NCBI GenBank assembly: GCA_944323945.1
Contig: CALUUL010000025.1
Coordinates: 1-25,023 of the forward strand
DNA length: 25,023 bases
Source: Candidatus Gastranaerophilales bacterium
GTDB lineage: Bacteria > Cyanobacteriota > Vampirovibrionia > Gastranaerophilales > Gastranaerophilaceae
Direction: 5' to 3'
Positions 8,027 to 16,203 of this stretch are shown piece after piece. The notes beneath the pieces were generated by a model, which made no database searches, was not told the DNA's origin, and saw nothing but the letters and a program-made list of their open reading frames with translations. The position numbers were made by a program, and so were the translations under genes. Position 1 is the first letter of the stretch. Each line of letters begins with the position of its first letter.

Positions 8027-9010
8027 ATGTCAAATATAAAGATTTTAGATTGTACACTACGTGATGGGGGATATGTAAATAACTGGAACTTTGGCGAAGC
8101 CACAATAAAATATATAATTAATGAATTGAGTTTGTCGAGTTGTGATTATATTGAGTGTGGAATTTTAAAACAATGTGATTATGATGTGAATAAAACATTA
8201 TTTTCAAGTTATGAACAGTTAGAAAACTTTCTTCCGAAACAATCGAAATCTCATTATGTACTATTGGTGAATTACGGTGAGTGTCCAATTAAAAATATCA
8301 ATATAAAAAATAAAAATATAATTATAAAAGTAACTTTTAAAAAAAATCAGTGGCAAAAAGCTTTAGAATTTTCAAAACAACTTGTAGAAAAAGATTATAA
8401 AATATTTATAAATCCAATGAACACGATTTCATATTCAGAAGGAGAACTTATTGATTTGATAAGTAAAGTTAATAAAATAAAACCTATTGGTTTTTCTATC
8501 GTTGATACAACAGGACAAATGATGCCAAATGATATAACAAAATTATATACTATCGTAGATCGAAATTTGGATAAATATATTAAACTTTGTTTTCATTCTC
8601 ATAATAATTTACAATTATCTTTCTCTAATTCAATTACATTGATTTCACAGAAAACAGATAGAGATATTATTATAGATTCTTCTGTAAATGGAATGGGCAG
8701 AGGTGCCGGAAACTTGTGTACAGAACTTTTAATGAAATATATAAATGATAACTATAACGGTTATTATAAATTACATAATATATTAAAAATAATAGATAAA
8801 AAGATAAATAAAATATATTCTGAGACTCCGTGGGGTTATACGGTTCCGTATTATATTTCTGCTTCTCTAAATTCTCATCCTAATTATGCTAAATATTTAA
8901 TAAGTAAGGGTGATATAAATTTGGAGAAAATGTTTGAAATCTTGAATAAAATTCCCGCTGAAAAACGAGGAATATATGATGGGCAAATAGTTGAAGATCT
9001 TTGCATATAA
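8027..9010 (+). CDS. HMGL-like (DmpG/LeuA superfamily) aldolase
   Basis: The 327-residue TIM-barrel protein starts with the superfamily signature LDCTLRDGG (residues 7-15), giving the catalytic arginine and metal-binding aspartate. FHSHNN (H190, H192) gives the two histidine ligands, and NGMGRGAGNLCTELL near residue 225 resembles the glycine-rich motif of 4-hydroxy-2-oxovalerate aldolases. The superfamily makes or breaks C-C bonds next to a pyruvate or acyl-CoA carbonyl. No aldehyde dehydrogenase partner, as found with DmpG, is next to it. Placed between a glycosyltransferase and an ABC exporter, it more likely makes an unusual sugar or glycan substituent than acts in aromatic degradation; that role is inference. 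The ribosome-binding site is weak (AGAGAAA). Confidence 0.8.
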   Translation: MSNIKILDCTLRDGGYVNNWNFGEATIKYIINELSLSSCDYIECGILKQCDYDVNKTLFSSYEQLENFLPKQSKSHYVLLVNYGECPIKNINIKNKNIIIKVTFKKNQWQKALEFSKQLVEKDYKIFINPMNTISYSEGELIDLISKVNKIKPIGFSIVDTTGQMMPNDITKLYTIVDRNLDKYIKLCFHSHNNLQLSFSNSITLISQKTDRDIIIDSSVNGMGRGAGNLCTELLMKYINDNYNGYYKLHNILKIIDKKINKIYSETPWGYTVPYYISASLNSHPNYAKYLISKGDINLEKMFEILNKIPAEKRGIYDGQIVEDLCI

Positions 9011-9194
9011 AATTTTTGTTTAATTATAATATTGGTATTATTTTGAAATGAATTCGGTTTATTATACAATTTAAATAAAAGAACTATTTTTATTAAATGT
9101 ATTAGATGTATGCAATAAATTATAATTGTGTTTATAAAGTATTTTTTTTACATAAAAAATATAAATTAAAAGACTCAGGTTAGGACTTCAATAT

Positions 9195-10973
9195 ATGAAA
9201 AATATAATAAATGAAATAAGCAAAAATAGAGCATATATAAATTACAAGAGAATGTGGCCTTATATAAAACCTATTTGGTTTAGAGCTTTGTTATCAATGT
9301 TAATTTGTATTCCTATTGGGTCATTAGATGCAGTAATTGCGTTAGCTCTTAAACCATATATGGATTTAGTTATGGTAGAGAAAAATTTATATTCTCCGTG
9401 GTATATTCCATTAGGTATTGTAGCATTCACTTCTGTTCAGGGCGTATTAAAATATTTTTCTGCTTATCTTTCAACTTGGGTTGGTATGAAAGTTACAAAT
9501 GGTCTAAAATTTGATTTGTATAAAAAATTGTTGACACTTCCAACTTCATATTATGATAAGCGAAATTCAGGTGATATAGTATTTCAATTTAATAACATGG
9601 CAGATAATGCGTGTTCAGGATTATTATCTAATTTGAGTGTGTTTATTCAGAGGATTTTTTCATCAATTTCGCTTGTAGCAGTTTTATTCTATAACTCATG
9701 GCAGTTAGCATTAATAGCAATAGTTGTTTTAGGTGGCGCTTTTGCACCAGTTGCAAAGTTGCAAAAATTGATAAAAGAAGTTATGGAAAAAACTGTTGTA
9801 GCTGATGCTTCAATAATCACTGCATATAATGAAACATATGCAGGAAATAAGACAATAATTTCTTATAATCTTGAGAATACAGAAATAAATAAATTTGAAT
9901 GGATTCTGAAAAATATATTTAAACTTAGAATAAAAATGGTTCAGAAAACACAGTGGTTATCTCCATTTATGCATGTTGTTGTTTCGATTGGTATAGCAGC
10001 AGCCATTGGATATGGAAGTCATTTAATATTAACAGAAAAAATCACTGCTGGAAATTTTGTATCGTTTATAACTGCTTTAATCTTGTTATATACACCTGTT
10101 AAAAACATTGGTAATAATTTGAATGCAGTTCAGCTATCATTTTTTGCAATTGAACAAATATTTGAAAAGTTGACAATAATTCCTTCAATAAGAAATAAAG
10201 AAAATGCAAAAGTTCTTTATCCTGACTATTCAAAAATAACATTTAGAAATGTAAATTTTGAATATGTACCTAAAAGACCTGTATTAAAAAATATAAACTT
10301 GGAAGTTAAAAAAGGTGAAACAATTGCACTTGTTGGAAATTCGGGTGGTGGAAAAACAACAATTGTAAATTTACTTCCACGTTTTTATGATGTAGTTAGC
10401 GGTAATATTCTAATTGATGATATTGATATACGTGATTATACTTTGGAAAGTTTGCGACATAATATAGCAGTAGTTTTTCAAGATAATTTTCTATTTTCGG
10501 GAACAATCAAAGAAAATATTTTGTTTGGGAAATTAGATGCAAAAGAAGAAGAAATACAGAATGCTGTTAGAATGGCATTTTTAGATGAGTTTCTTGCAAC
10601 TTTAAAAGATGGAATAAATACACAAATAGGAGAACGGGGAATATTGCTGTCCGGTGGACAAAAACAGCGAGTGGCAATAGCAAGAGCATTTATAAAAAAT
10701 GCACCAATAGTAATTTTAGATGAAGCAACTTCTGCATTAGATAATAAATCAGAGGCTATAGTTCAAAAGGCTATTGATAATTTAATGAAAGATAAAACTG
10801 TTTTTGTAATTGCTCATAGATTATCAACAATTCAGAATGCAGATAGAATAGCAGTAATAAATGAAGGTTCGTTAGTCGAATTAGGAACTCATGATGAGTT
10901 GATGAAAATATCAAACGGAAAATATAAATCATTATATGAAATGCAGTTTAAGAAACAATCTGTAAAATCATAA
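9195..10973 (+). CDS. ABC exporter, MsbA-like fused permease-ATPase
   Basis: This 592-residue half-transporter has an N-terminal six-helix permease (about residues 25-320) and a C-terminal ATPase. The ATPase carries Walker A GNSGGGKTT (381-389), signature LSGGQ (485-489), Walker B VILDEATSAL with D509 and catalytic E510, and the H-loop H541 in IAHRLS. It should dimerise in the inner membrane and export a hydrophobic substrate such as lipid A, a lipid-linked glycan or a peptide. The permease lacks features that would fix the substrate. The start follows TTAGGA, 9 bases upstream. Neighbouring glycosyltransferase and aldolase genes favour a lipid or glycan substrate. The name msbA is not assigned because many paralogues share this layout. 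Confidence 0.9.
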   Translation: MKNIINEISKNRAYINYKRMWPYIKPIWFRALLSMLICIPIGSLDAVIALALKPYMDLVMVEKNLYSPWYIPLGIVAFTSVQGVLKYFSAYLSTWVGMKVTNGLKFDLYKKLLTLPTSYYDKRNSGDIVFQFNNMADNACSGLLSNLSVFIQRIFSSISLVAVLFYNSWQLALIAIVVLGGAFAPVAKLQKLIKEVMEKTVVADASIITAYNETYAGNKTIISYNLENTEINKFEWILKNIFKLRIKMVQKTQWLSPFMHVVVSIGIAAAIGYGSHLILTEKITAGNFVSFITALILLYTPVKNIGNNLNAVQLSFFAIEQIFEKLTIIPSIRNKENAKVLYPDYSKITFRNVNFEYVPKRPVLKNINLEVKKGETIALVGNSGGGKTTIVNLLPRFYDVVSGNILIDDIDIRDYTLESLRHNIAVVFQDNFLFSGTIKENILFGKLDAKEEEIQNAVRMAFLDEFLATLKDGINTQIGERGILLSGGQKQRVAIARAFIKNAPIVILDEATSALDNKSEAIVQKAIDNLMKDKTVFVIAHRLSTIQNADRIAVINEGSLVELGTHDELMKISNGKYKSLYEMQFKKQSVKS

Positions 10974-10978
10974 GAATA

Positions 10979-11004
10979 ATAAAAAACTTCCTTTTTAGGA
11001 AGTT
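10979..11004 (-). terminator. Intrinsic terminator of tRNA-Arg
   Basis: On the minus strand an 8-bp stem (AACTTCCT/AGGAAGTT, 10985-11004) with a 4-base loop is followed by a run of T. It lies 2 bases past the encoded CCA end. In the plus direction, after the ABC gene, the same hairpin has no T-tract. Confidence 0.8.
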
Positions 11005-11006
11005 AA

Positions 11007-11083
11007 TGGCGTGCCTGGAGGGATTCGAACCCCCGACCTTTTGGTTCGTAGCCAAACACTCTATCCAGCTGAGCTACAGGCAC
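11007..11083 (-). tRNA. tRNA-Arg (anticodon ACG)
   Basis: The gene reads from 11083 down to 11007. The acceptor stem GTGCCTG pairs with CAGGCAC, followed by discriminator G and an encoded CCA. The D arm is GCTCAGCTGGATAGAGT, the anticodon stem is TTTGG/CCAAA with loop CTACGAA, and the T arm contains GGTTCGAATCC. The anticodon ACG reads CGN arginine codons after A34 is deaminated to inosine, which needs TadA. All arms fold without mismatch apart from a possible G-T in the D stem. It is a stand-alone gene with its own promoter and terminator. Confidence 0.97.
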
Positions 11084-11098
11084 AAGGTAACAATATTT

Positions 11099-11126
11099 AT
11101 ATTACATCATAAATTTATATTATCAA
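11099..11126 (-). promoter_or_regulatory. Promoter of tRNA-Arg
   Basis: On the minus strand TTGATA (11121-11126), a 16-base spacer and TAATAT (11099-11104) precede the tRNA 5' end by 15 bases, a normal arrangement for a stable-RNA promoter. Confidence 0.6.
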
Positions 11127-11496
11127 GTAAAATTTATTTTACTTTTGTCTTTATGTGGCATTAATTGTGTAAATGGAGCAAATTATCTGTATAAGGTATT
11201 ATGTCATTAGATATTTCTTTGTATACTTCATATTCATTTAATTTATTAATAATATTTTTGTTATTCTTTGGATTGTTTTTAAATTTATATTAAAAAAAAG
11301 CTGCACTGCAGCTAATACTTAATAATCTTGGGAGGAGATTTGGGGATTTGTTACAATTATAATAATTCAGTTTTGAGAAAAAGTTTATAGTTTTATTTAC
11401 TATTTTAATAAAAATTTACATTGTATTGATTTTATTTTTATTTCTTTACTGGAAAAAAAAGTCTTTTTTTTATAAAATCATGTTGAGAGGTGGTAT
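11105..11496. other. Intergenic region: tRNA promoter, candidate small RNA, no confident CDS
   Basis: Between the tRNA and the gene at 11497 there are about 390 bases without a confident coding region. It holds the end of the tRNA promoter, a 43-codon minus-strand frame without a normal start codon (11161-11289), the candidate minus-strand small RNA at 11292-11361, and an AT-rich stretch up to the ribosome-binding site at 11497. An A8/T8 inverted run near 11453-11471 is probably just composition. Confidence 0.7.
11292..11349 (-). ncRNA. Candidate C-rich small RNA with intrinsic terminator
   Basis: On the minus strand a perfect 7-bp hairpin (AGCTGCA, one central base, TGCAGCT; 11299-11313) runs straight into eight T residues (11299-11292), a strong Rho-independent terminator. 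No gene on that strand precedes it. A TATAAT lies at 11356-11361 and would start transcription near 11349, giving an RNA of about 58 bases; the -35 is poor. The body has two C tracts, AATCCCCAAAT and CTCCTCCC, with little self-structure. The second tract is complementary to a Shine-Dalgarno sequence. The terminator is seen in the sequence; the RNA and its role are inferred. Confidence 0.5.
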
Positions 11497-13062
11497 ATGT
11501 TAAATAGTTTATCTGTATTTTTGTTATTAGTGTTTTTTATATATATTGCAATATTTACAATATATTTTACTATAATCGTTGCTGCAAGTTTATATGATTT
11601 TAAAAGAAAAAGAGATGTTAATCAACGAAAAGAGTATAAAAATCTTATTGTAATTATATATTCTCATAATAATGAAAAAACTATTGTAAACCTCTTGGAA
11701 CAATTAAACAAACAAGACTATCCTCGTGGAAATTATCAAATTCATATAATTTTAGATAATTGTACAGATGATTCTTCTAATAAATTAGAATTTGTTGGTG
11801 GTGCAAAATTATGGAGATTAACAGATGATACTCCATTAGGTAGAGATAAGTCCATTTCATGGTTATTAGAAAATTTGATGTCGTTTAAGAAAGTTGATGG
11901 GTATGTTTTTTTAAATGCAAATAGGATAGTAAAAACAGATTTTTTGTCAACAGTTAATGAAGCATTGCAAGAAAATCAGGTTGTTGTTGGTTCAACCAGT
12001 ATATTCTTAGAAGATGCTGATTATTATGAAAAGGTCTGGTCAAATGTAAATGAATATAATGCAAATATAATGAAGCTTGGCAGATCTCGTTTGGGTTTGG
12101 CTGTTCCAATAGATTCTGATATTACAGCTATTAGACATGAAGTATTAGAAAAAGTACAGTGCATAGATTTTAAAGATGCAAATTCAGAGTTGAAGTATTC
12201 GTTTTTATTAACAAGTGTTAATTATCCTCCTAAGTATATTCCAGAAATAAAAACCTATGTTTCTTCGATTGATTATGAATTAAGAAGACCTGATTTTAGT
12301 TATAAAATGTCACTATTTATGCATTGTATAAATTTAAAGTCAATGTTAAATTTAAAATTTGCAGAGTTTTTATTTTCATTGTTTAAACCGAATCCAATTA
12401 TATTAATTGCAATGCTTGTTATAGTTGCAACATATTCTTTCAACTATTATTTCTTATTTGACTTTCCTTGGTCTATATTTTTAGCAGTTGTTTTAACTTT
12501 TGTATTTGGACTTTCAATATATAAATCAAATTTATATGTGAAACCATTATTTTATCTATTTGCTTGCCCTTTTTATACATTGACGGATGCTTTATTTGGA
12601 ATATCTATATTTAAAAAAATATTTAAATTAAAAAGAAATAAACAAAAGTTAGAAGTAGAAAAAATAACAGTTCCTGTAAATGTAACGAATGGAAGAAATG
12701 TATTTGCTTGTACAATTGATTTGATATCAGAAGGTGGATTTAAAAAGGCTGTTTTCAGATATAAAAATAAAAAACAAGAAACGGTTCAAGGTTATGTTCG
12801 GATGTGTGATGCAGTAAAAAATATTTCGGATATACTTGAGCAGCATGGTTTTCGAATGAAAATTTGTCAATCTTGTGCATATTTTTCCCCAAAAATTGAT
12901 GGAACAAATAATATGGTAAAGGGATATTGTAATCAGAAAGCGGTTGAAAATCCAAATTGTGCTGAATTCCCTGAAACATTACTTTGGTCATCTTGTCAGT
13001 ATTATATACCACAGGAAGTAAATAATGTGATTGATATATCTTCTTATATAAAGAATCGTTAA
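11497..13062 (+). CDS. Membrane GT2-like protein with degenerate active site and Cys-rich tail
   Basis: The 521-residue product has an N-terminal membrane helix (about 5-31) and a GT-A-like domain (about 48-260). IVIIYSHNNEKTIVNLLEQL and IILDNCTDDSS match a GT2 start. The position expected for DXD reads FLNANRIV (N140, N142), and no QxxRW motif is seen. Two or three more membrane helices lie at about 299-370. A C-terminal domain (about 385-521) has CQSC (457, 460), C478, C488 and C500, a spacing that suggests a metal or Fe-S site. By architecture it resembles processive membrane glycosyltransferases, but catalysis is doubtful. The start follows GAGAGGTGG. No operon partner is close. Confidence 0.75.
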   Translation: MLNSLSVFLLLVFFIYIAIFTIYFTIIVAASLYDFKRKRDVNQRKEYKNLIVIIYSHNNEKTIVNLLEQLNKQDYPRGNYQIHIILDNCTDDSSNKLEFVGGAKLWRLTDDTPLGRDKSISWLLENLMSFKKVDGYVFLNANRIVKTDFLSTVNEALQENQVVVGSTSIFLEDADYYEKVWSNVNEYNANIMKLGRSRLGLAVPIDSDITAIRHEVLEKVQCIDFKDANSELKYSFLLTSVNYPPKYIPEIKTYVSSIDYELRRPDFSYKMSLFMHCINLKSMLNLKFAEFLFSLFKPNPIILIAMLVIVATYSFNYYFLFDFPWSIFLAVVLTFVFGLSIYKSNLYVKPLFYLFACPFYTLTDALFGISIFKKIFKLKRNKQKLEVEKITVPVNVTNGRNVFACTIDLISEGGFKKAVFRYKNKKQETVQGYVRMCDAVKNISDILEQHGFRMKICQSCAYFSPKIDGTNNMVKGYCNQKAVENPNCAEFPETLLWSSCQYYIPQEVNNVIDISSYIKNR

Positions 13063-13133
13063 TTGTAAAGAAATGTCAATATAATAAATAAGAATTTTAA
13101 GTTTTTAATAAAAAGTACCGATATTAAGAAGTG

Positions 13134-13139
13134 TATAAT
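13134..13139 (+). promoter_or_regulatory. Probable -10 element for gene at 13158
   Basis: A consensus TATAAT ends 18 bases before the ATG at 13158. The matching -35 position (AAAAGT-like) is poor. GGAGA 7 bases before the ATG is the ribosome-binding site. Confidence 0.35.
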
Positions 13140-13157
13140 TAATATTGGAGAAAGAAA

Positions 13158-13901
13158 ATGGGATTATCTTCTTCACAGGGCAGACTTTTAATGTTAACAT
13201 CAAGACTTAGTGATATAGAACTTGGTGAAGTTATGATTTCCCAAAGACAAAATACTTTGGCTTGGGAAAGTGAGAAAGCTGCAACAGAATATAATGAAGC
13301 AATAAGTAACTATAAGCTTCAAATAAAAGTTACTGATGCAACAGAAGACAAAGGATACAGAAAAGAGGATGTTACATATAACAATATGACATCAATGGGA
13401 TATCTGGTCACAAATGCAAATAAGCAAATATATTTACAAAAAGATGAGAATGGTGAATGGATAATTCCAAAAGATTTGAATGGAAAATCTCTTATTAATA
13501 TAAATGCGGATGGAAAAGCAACAATAGGTGAAGATACAGAAACAACATATGACTTATTAGATGGTGGTACATATTTATCCAACAAAACAGTCCTTCAAGA
13601 TGCTATTATGAATGGCTTATTATTTGTAATGGATACATCTGACCAAAAAACAGGAATTTCTTTAACTATGTTGCAATCAGAAACTCAGATGGAATATGTT
13701 TTGGATACAACAGATGATGCAGAGGCACAAAGTAAATATGAGTGTGAAACTGCACGAATTTCAAGGCAAGATAATCAACTTGATATGGAATTACAACAAT
13801 TAGAGACTCAGCATGAGGCAATTATGAAAGAATATGATTCTGTTAAAGAAGTAATAAGTAGTAATGTAGATAGAACATTTAATTTGTTTTCTGATGGTTA
13901 A
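13158..13901 (+). CDS. Lineage-type protein starting MGLSSSQGRLL, function unknown
   Basis: The 247-residue protein has no signal peptide or membrane segment. The N-terminus MGLSSSQGRLLMLTSRLSD is followed by an amphipathic helix rich in Q, E and A. The middle (about 75-165) is probably beta-rich. The C-terminal 55 residues form a coiled coil (ISRQDNQLDMELQQLETQ region). Helical ends around a variable middle are reminiscent of flagellar or secreted filament-type proteins, but no family motif supports that and I do not assign it. The N-terminus resembles one I associate with multi-copy proteins of Gastranaerophilales (memory, unverified). The start is supported by GGAGA at 7 bases, and a strong terminator follows the stop, so it is monocistronic. 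Confidence 0.75.
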   Translation: MGLSSSQGRLLMLTSRLSDIELGEVMISQRQNTLAWESEKAATEYNEAISNYKLQIKVTDATEDKGYRKEDVTYNNMTSMGYLVTNANKQIYLQKDENGEWIIPKDLNGKSLININADGKATIGEDTETTYDLLDGGTYLSNKTVLQDAIMNGLLFVMDTSDQKTGISLTMLQSETQMEYVLDTTDDAEAQSKYECETARISRQDNQLDMELQQLETQHEAIMKEYDSVKEVISSNVDRTFNLFSDG

Positions 13902-13904
13902 TCT

Positions 13905-13937
13905 AAAAGGAACTGGTTTATAAAACCAGTTCCTTTT
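13905..13937 (+). terminator. Strong intrinsic terminator
   Basis: A 15-bp perfect inverted repeat (AAAAGGAACTGGTTT and its complement) with a 3-base centre begins 3 bases after the stop of the 13158 gene and ends in TTTT. The A-rich left arm makes it potentially bidirectional. Confidence 0.85.
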
Positions 13938-14026
13938 ACTTTGAGAGAAAAAAGAATTTATAAAAATAACAAGCAATTATTTTTTTTACTTGTTTTTATT
14001 ATTATATAGAAGTAAGGTTGTATATT

Positions 14027-16168
14027 ATGGTAAATGGTATAAATTCTTTTAGTTCTCAGCAAGTAATAAATAATACAAATATGCAGACAAAGCTTGAAAA
14101 ATCGAAACAAGTAGTTTCTGATAATTTTGAGAGCAATTCAGCAATAAAAACCATAAGTGGGGCAACAGGAGATTCTGGCTCTATGAGAGAATCAATGCGC
14201 TTGGTTCCCCTTTTATATATTTTAGATAAAATTTTTGAAAATAGCATGGGTGGAGATGTTGAAAAAAGTTCTCTTGGAAGAGCAGGTAGGATTGGAGATA
14301 GACTTTCTTCATTATTGCATTTGGACAATATTTTATCTGAGGAGAAAAGCGGAAAAATATCTGAGTTCTTGAAAAATAATAGGTTTACAAAGTATTTTAC
14401 AAATGCATATAAAGCTGTACCAAAATCTTCCTTTGCTCATAGTCAAACATTAGCTGAAAAATATTTGAAAGAGTTAAATGAGCAAGCACAGAAGTTTATA
14501 CCAGAGCTTACATCAATTAAATATAGTCCTGAAATAATGCAACAGCTTGATGGTGTTGCTTCACCTGAAACAATAAGGTTTATAAAAGGTTTAGGTCCAT
14601 TAAAACAACGATTATCAAGTGATTATTTATCTTCTGTATCAAGAACATTATTGGAGCTAACAAATGTTGCAGAACAACATTTGGGCGCTGTAGGAACAGA
14701 AGATAAAAAAATTATTGAAGCTTTAAAAAGAAATATTTCTAAATTTTTATCAGGTGCAGATGATATATCAGAAAAGGCCCTTTCAGAACAAATAGCTTCT
14801 TTGTTTTCACGTTTTGGAGATAAAGCTCATAAATCTATATTAAATCAAAATTCTGTAAGTTTATCACAAGAAGCAATAGATATGCTTGGAACAGTTTCAA
14901 ATAAGACATTTTCTAAAGATCAAATTCTCCCTGTAATAGATGATTTATCAACAAAAGGTATTAATCTATCTGGTGTAAATAAATTATCAATAGCAAGAAA
15001 TAAGTATAGTGCTGCAGATTCAAAAGTTGGAAAAACATTGTTAGGTAAAATTTTTTCTAAGGGTGCATTGAAAACTAAAGATATTGTTACTTATGGTGGC
15101 GGATTAATTTCAATGTTTTTTATGGCTAGTGCCATTTATAATTCTGTGAAAGCAGCAAATGAAGCACCAAAAGGCGAAAAAAAAGCCACATTTATGCATG
15201 TTCTTTCCGAACAATATTTAGGTATGATTCTCTTCCAACCTAGTATAAGTTTATTATATAAATTTGGTGGTAACAAATATAGAGGTATGACAGTTGAAGC
15301 AAGAGAAGCATTAAAAAATTTAATAAAACAAACTAATGCGGATTCAACAATAACAAAAGAAGCATTAAAAGTTGCAAAAATGCAAAGAGATTTACTTATA
15401 AAAGGTGTTGATAAAGACAAAGTTGCTGCTTTAACCGGAAAAAGTTTAGAACAAGCTAAAGCTATGGCAAAATCATTAAAAAATGAAGGCGCGAAATTAA
15501 AATTTTGGGAAAAACCTTTAAAATTTATTGGAAGTTTATTATCTACCGGTTTGGATAAAATGCAAAAGCCTAAATATGTAAATCTTCCAAAATTTGGATT
15601 GAAAAAAATACCGCAGCCGACATTAAAAGGTTTTGTTGGTGGTTTGGGACGGTTTGCTCTTATTATGTTTGTTATTCAGCCAATTATACAGAAACCTCTT
15701 ACAAAACTTTTCCATAAGATTTTTGGTGAACCAAAAACATATTTGGAAAAGCAAAAAGCTTTAAATAATCCAACAAATGGTTCTACAAGCAATAATATCC
15801 CGAATAATGTCAGTCAAACAGAAACAAATTTAATAAAAAAATGGACACAACCTGCTGTACAAGAAGATATTGTTCCTGATATGCAAAATGTAAATATTCA
15901 AAATAATATACCTGCAAATATTTCGGCAACACCTATTGCAAATAGTGATGCTGCTGATTCACAACCGTTGAAACCTCAAAAAGATGATGCTATTCCAGCT
16001 ATAAATATATTTGATAAAGACAAAAATCAAAAAAACGAGAATAATCGTTATATTCCATCAATTGAACCTGTTGTATTGCCGGATAATTCTGCCGAAATTC
16101 AGACACAAGTTGATTCTATTTTAAAAAATACAGATAAAATTATTCAAAGTTCTAAAAAATATTTATAA
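14027..16168 (+). CDS. Large lineage-type protein with hydrophobic segments, function unknown
   Basis: The 713-residue protein is not recognised. I chose the ATG at 14027 because TAAGG lies 9 bases upstream; an in-frame TTG at 14018 abuts that site. Residues 1-50 are Ser/Asn/Gln-rich, starting MVNGINSFSSQQ. A helical region covers about 50-345. Three hydrophobic stretches follow: about 351-375 (GGGLISMFFMASAIY), 397-415 (YLGMILFQPSISLLY) and 536-559 (RFALIMFVIQPIIQ). The rest is helical and Lys-rich, ending in an Asn/Pro-rich, probably disordered tail. There is no N-terminal signal peptide, so any membrane role would use internal segments. It lies between a terminator and the xer gene. Confidence 0.7.
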   Translation: MVNGINSFSSQQVINNTNMQTKLEKSKQVVSDNFESNSAIKTISGATGDSGSMRESMRLVPLLYILDKIFENSMGGDVEKSSLGRAGRIGDRLSSLLHLDNILSEEKSGKISEFLKNNRFTKYFTNAYKAVPKSSFAHSQTLAEKYLKELNEQAQKFIPELTSIKYSPEIMQQLDGVASPETIRFIKGLGPLKQRLSSDYLSSVSRTLLELTNVAEQHLGAVGTEDKKIIEALKRNISKFLSGADDISEKALSEQIASLFSRFGDKAHKSILNQNSVSLSQEAIDMLGTVSNKTFSKDQILPVIDDLSTKGINLSGVNKLSIARNKYSAADSKVGKTLLGKIFSKGALKTKDIVTYGGGLISMFFMASAIYNSVKAANEAPKGEKKATFMHVLSEQYLGMILFQPSISLLYKFGGNKYRGMTVEAREALKNLIKQTNADSTITKEALKVAKMQRDLLIKGVDKDKVAALTGKSLEQAKAMAKSLKNEGAKLKFWEKPLKFIGSLLSTGLDKMQKPKYVNLPKFGLKKIPQPTLKGFVGGLGRFALIMFVIQPIIQKPLTKLFHKIFGEPKTYLEKQKALNNPTNGSTSNNIPNNVSQTETNLIKKWTQPAVQEDIVPDMQNVNIQNNIPANISATPIANSDAADSQPLKPQKDDAIPAINIFDKDKNQKNENNRYIPSIEPVVLPDNSAEIQTQVDSILKNTDKIIQSSKKYL

Positions 16169-16203
16169 TTAACTTTTTTTCTAATAAATGATAGAATCAT
16201 TTT
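16169..16203 (+). promoter_or_regulatory. Promoter with overlapping palindrome, leaderless xer transcript
   Basis: TTAACT (16169-16174), a 17-base spacer ending in TGA, and TAGAAT (16192-16197) form an extended -10 promoter. The start site would be at or within a base or two of the ATG at 16204. A 7-bp inverted repeat (AAATGAT, AGA, ATCATTT; 16186-16202) covers the -10 element and could be an operator. Confidence 0.5.

Noticed and set aside
10985..11004. Hairpin as a terminator for the ABC exporter gene
   Set aside because: In the plus direction no T-tract follows the stem; only the minus-strand orientation fits an intrinsic terminator.
11007..11083. tRNA-Arg as an integration site
   Set aside because: No second copy of the tRNA 3' end and no integrase directly next to it; the neighbouring genes look native in composition.
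11332..11391. Short plus-strand peptide starting at TTG 11340 after GGAGGAG
   Set aside because: It would encode about 16 residues with a spacing of only 2 bases from the ribosome-binding site; the minus-strand small RNA explains the G-rich tract better.
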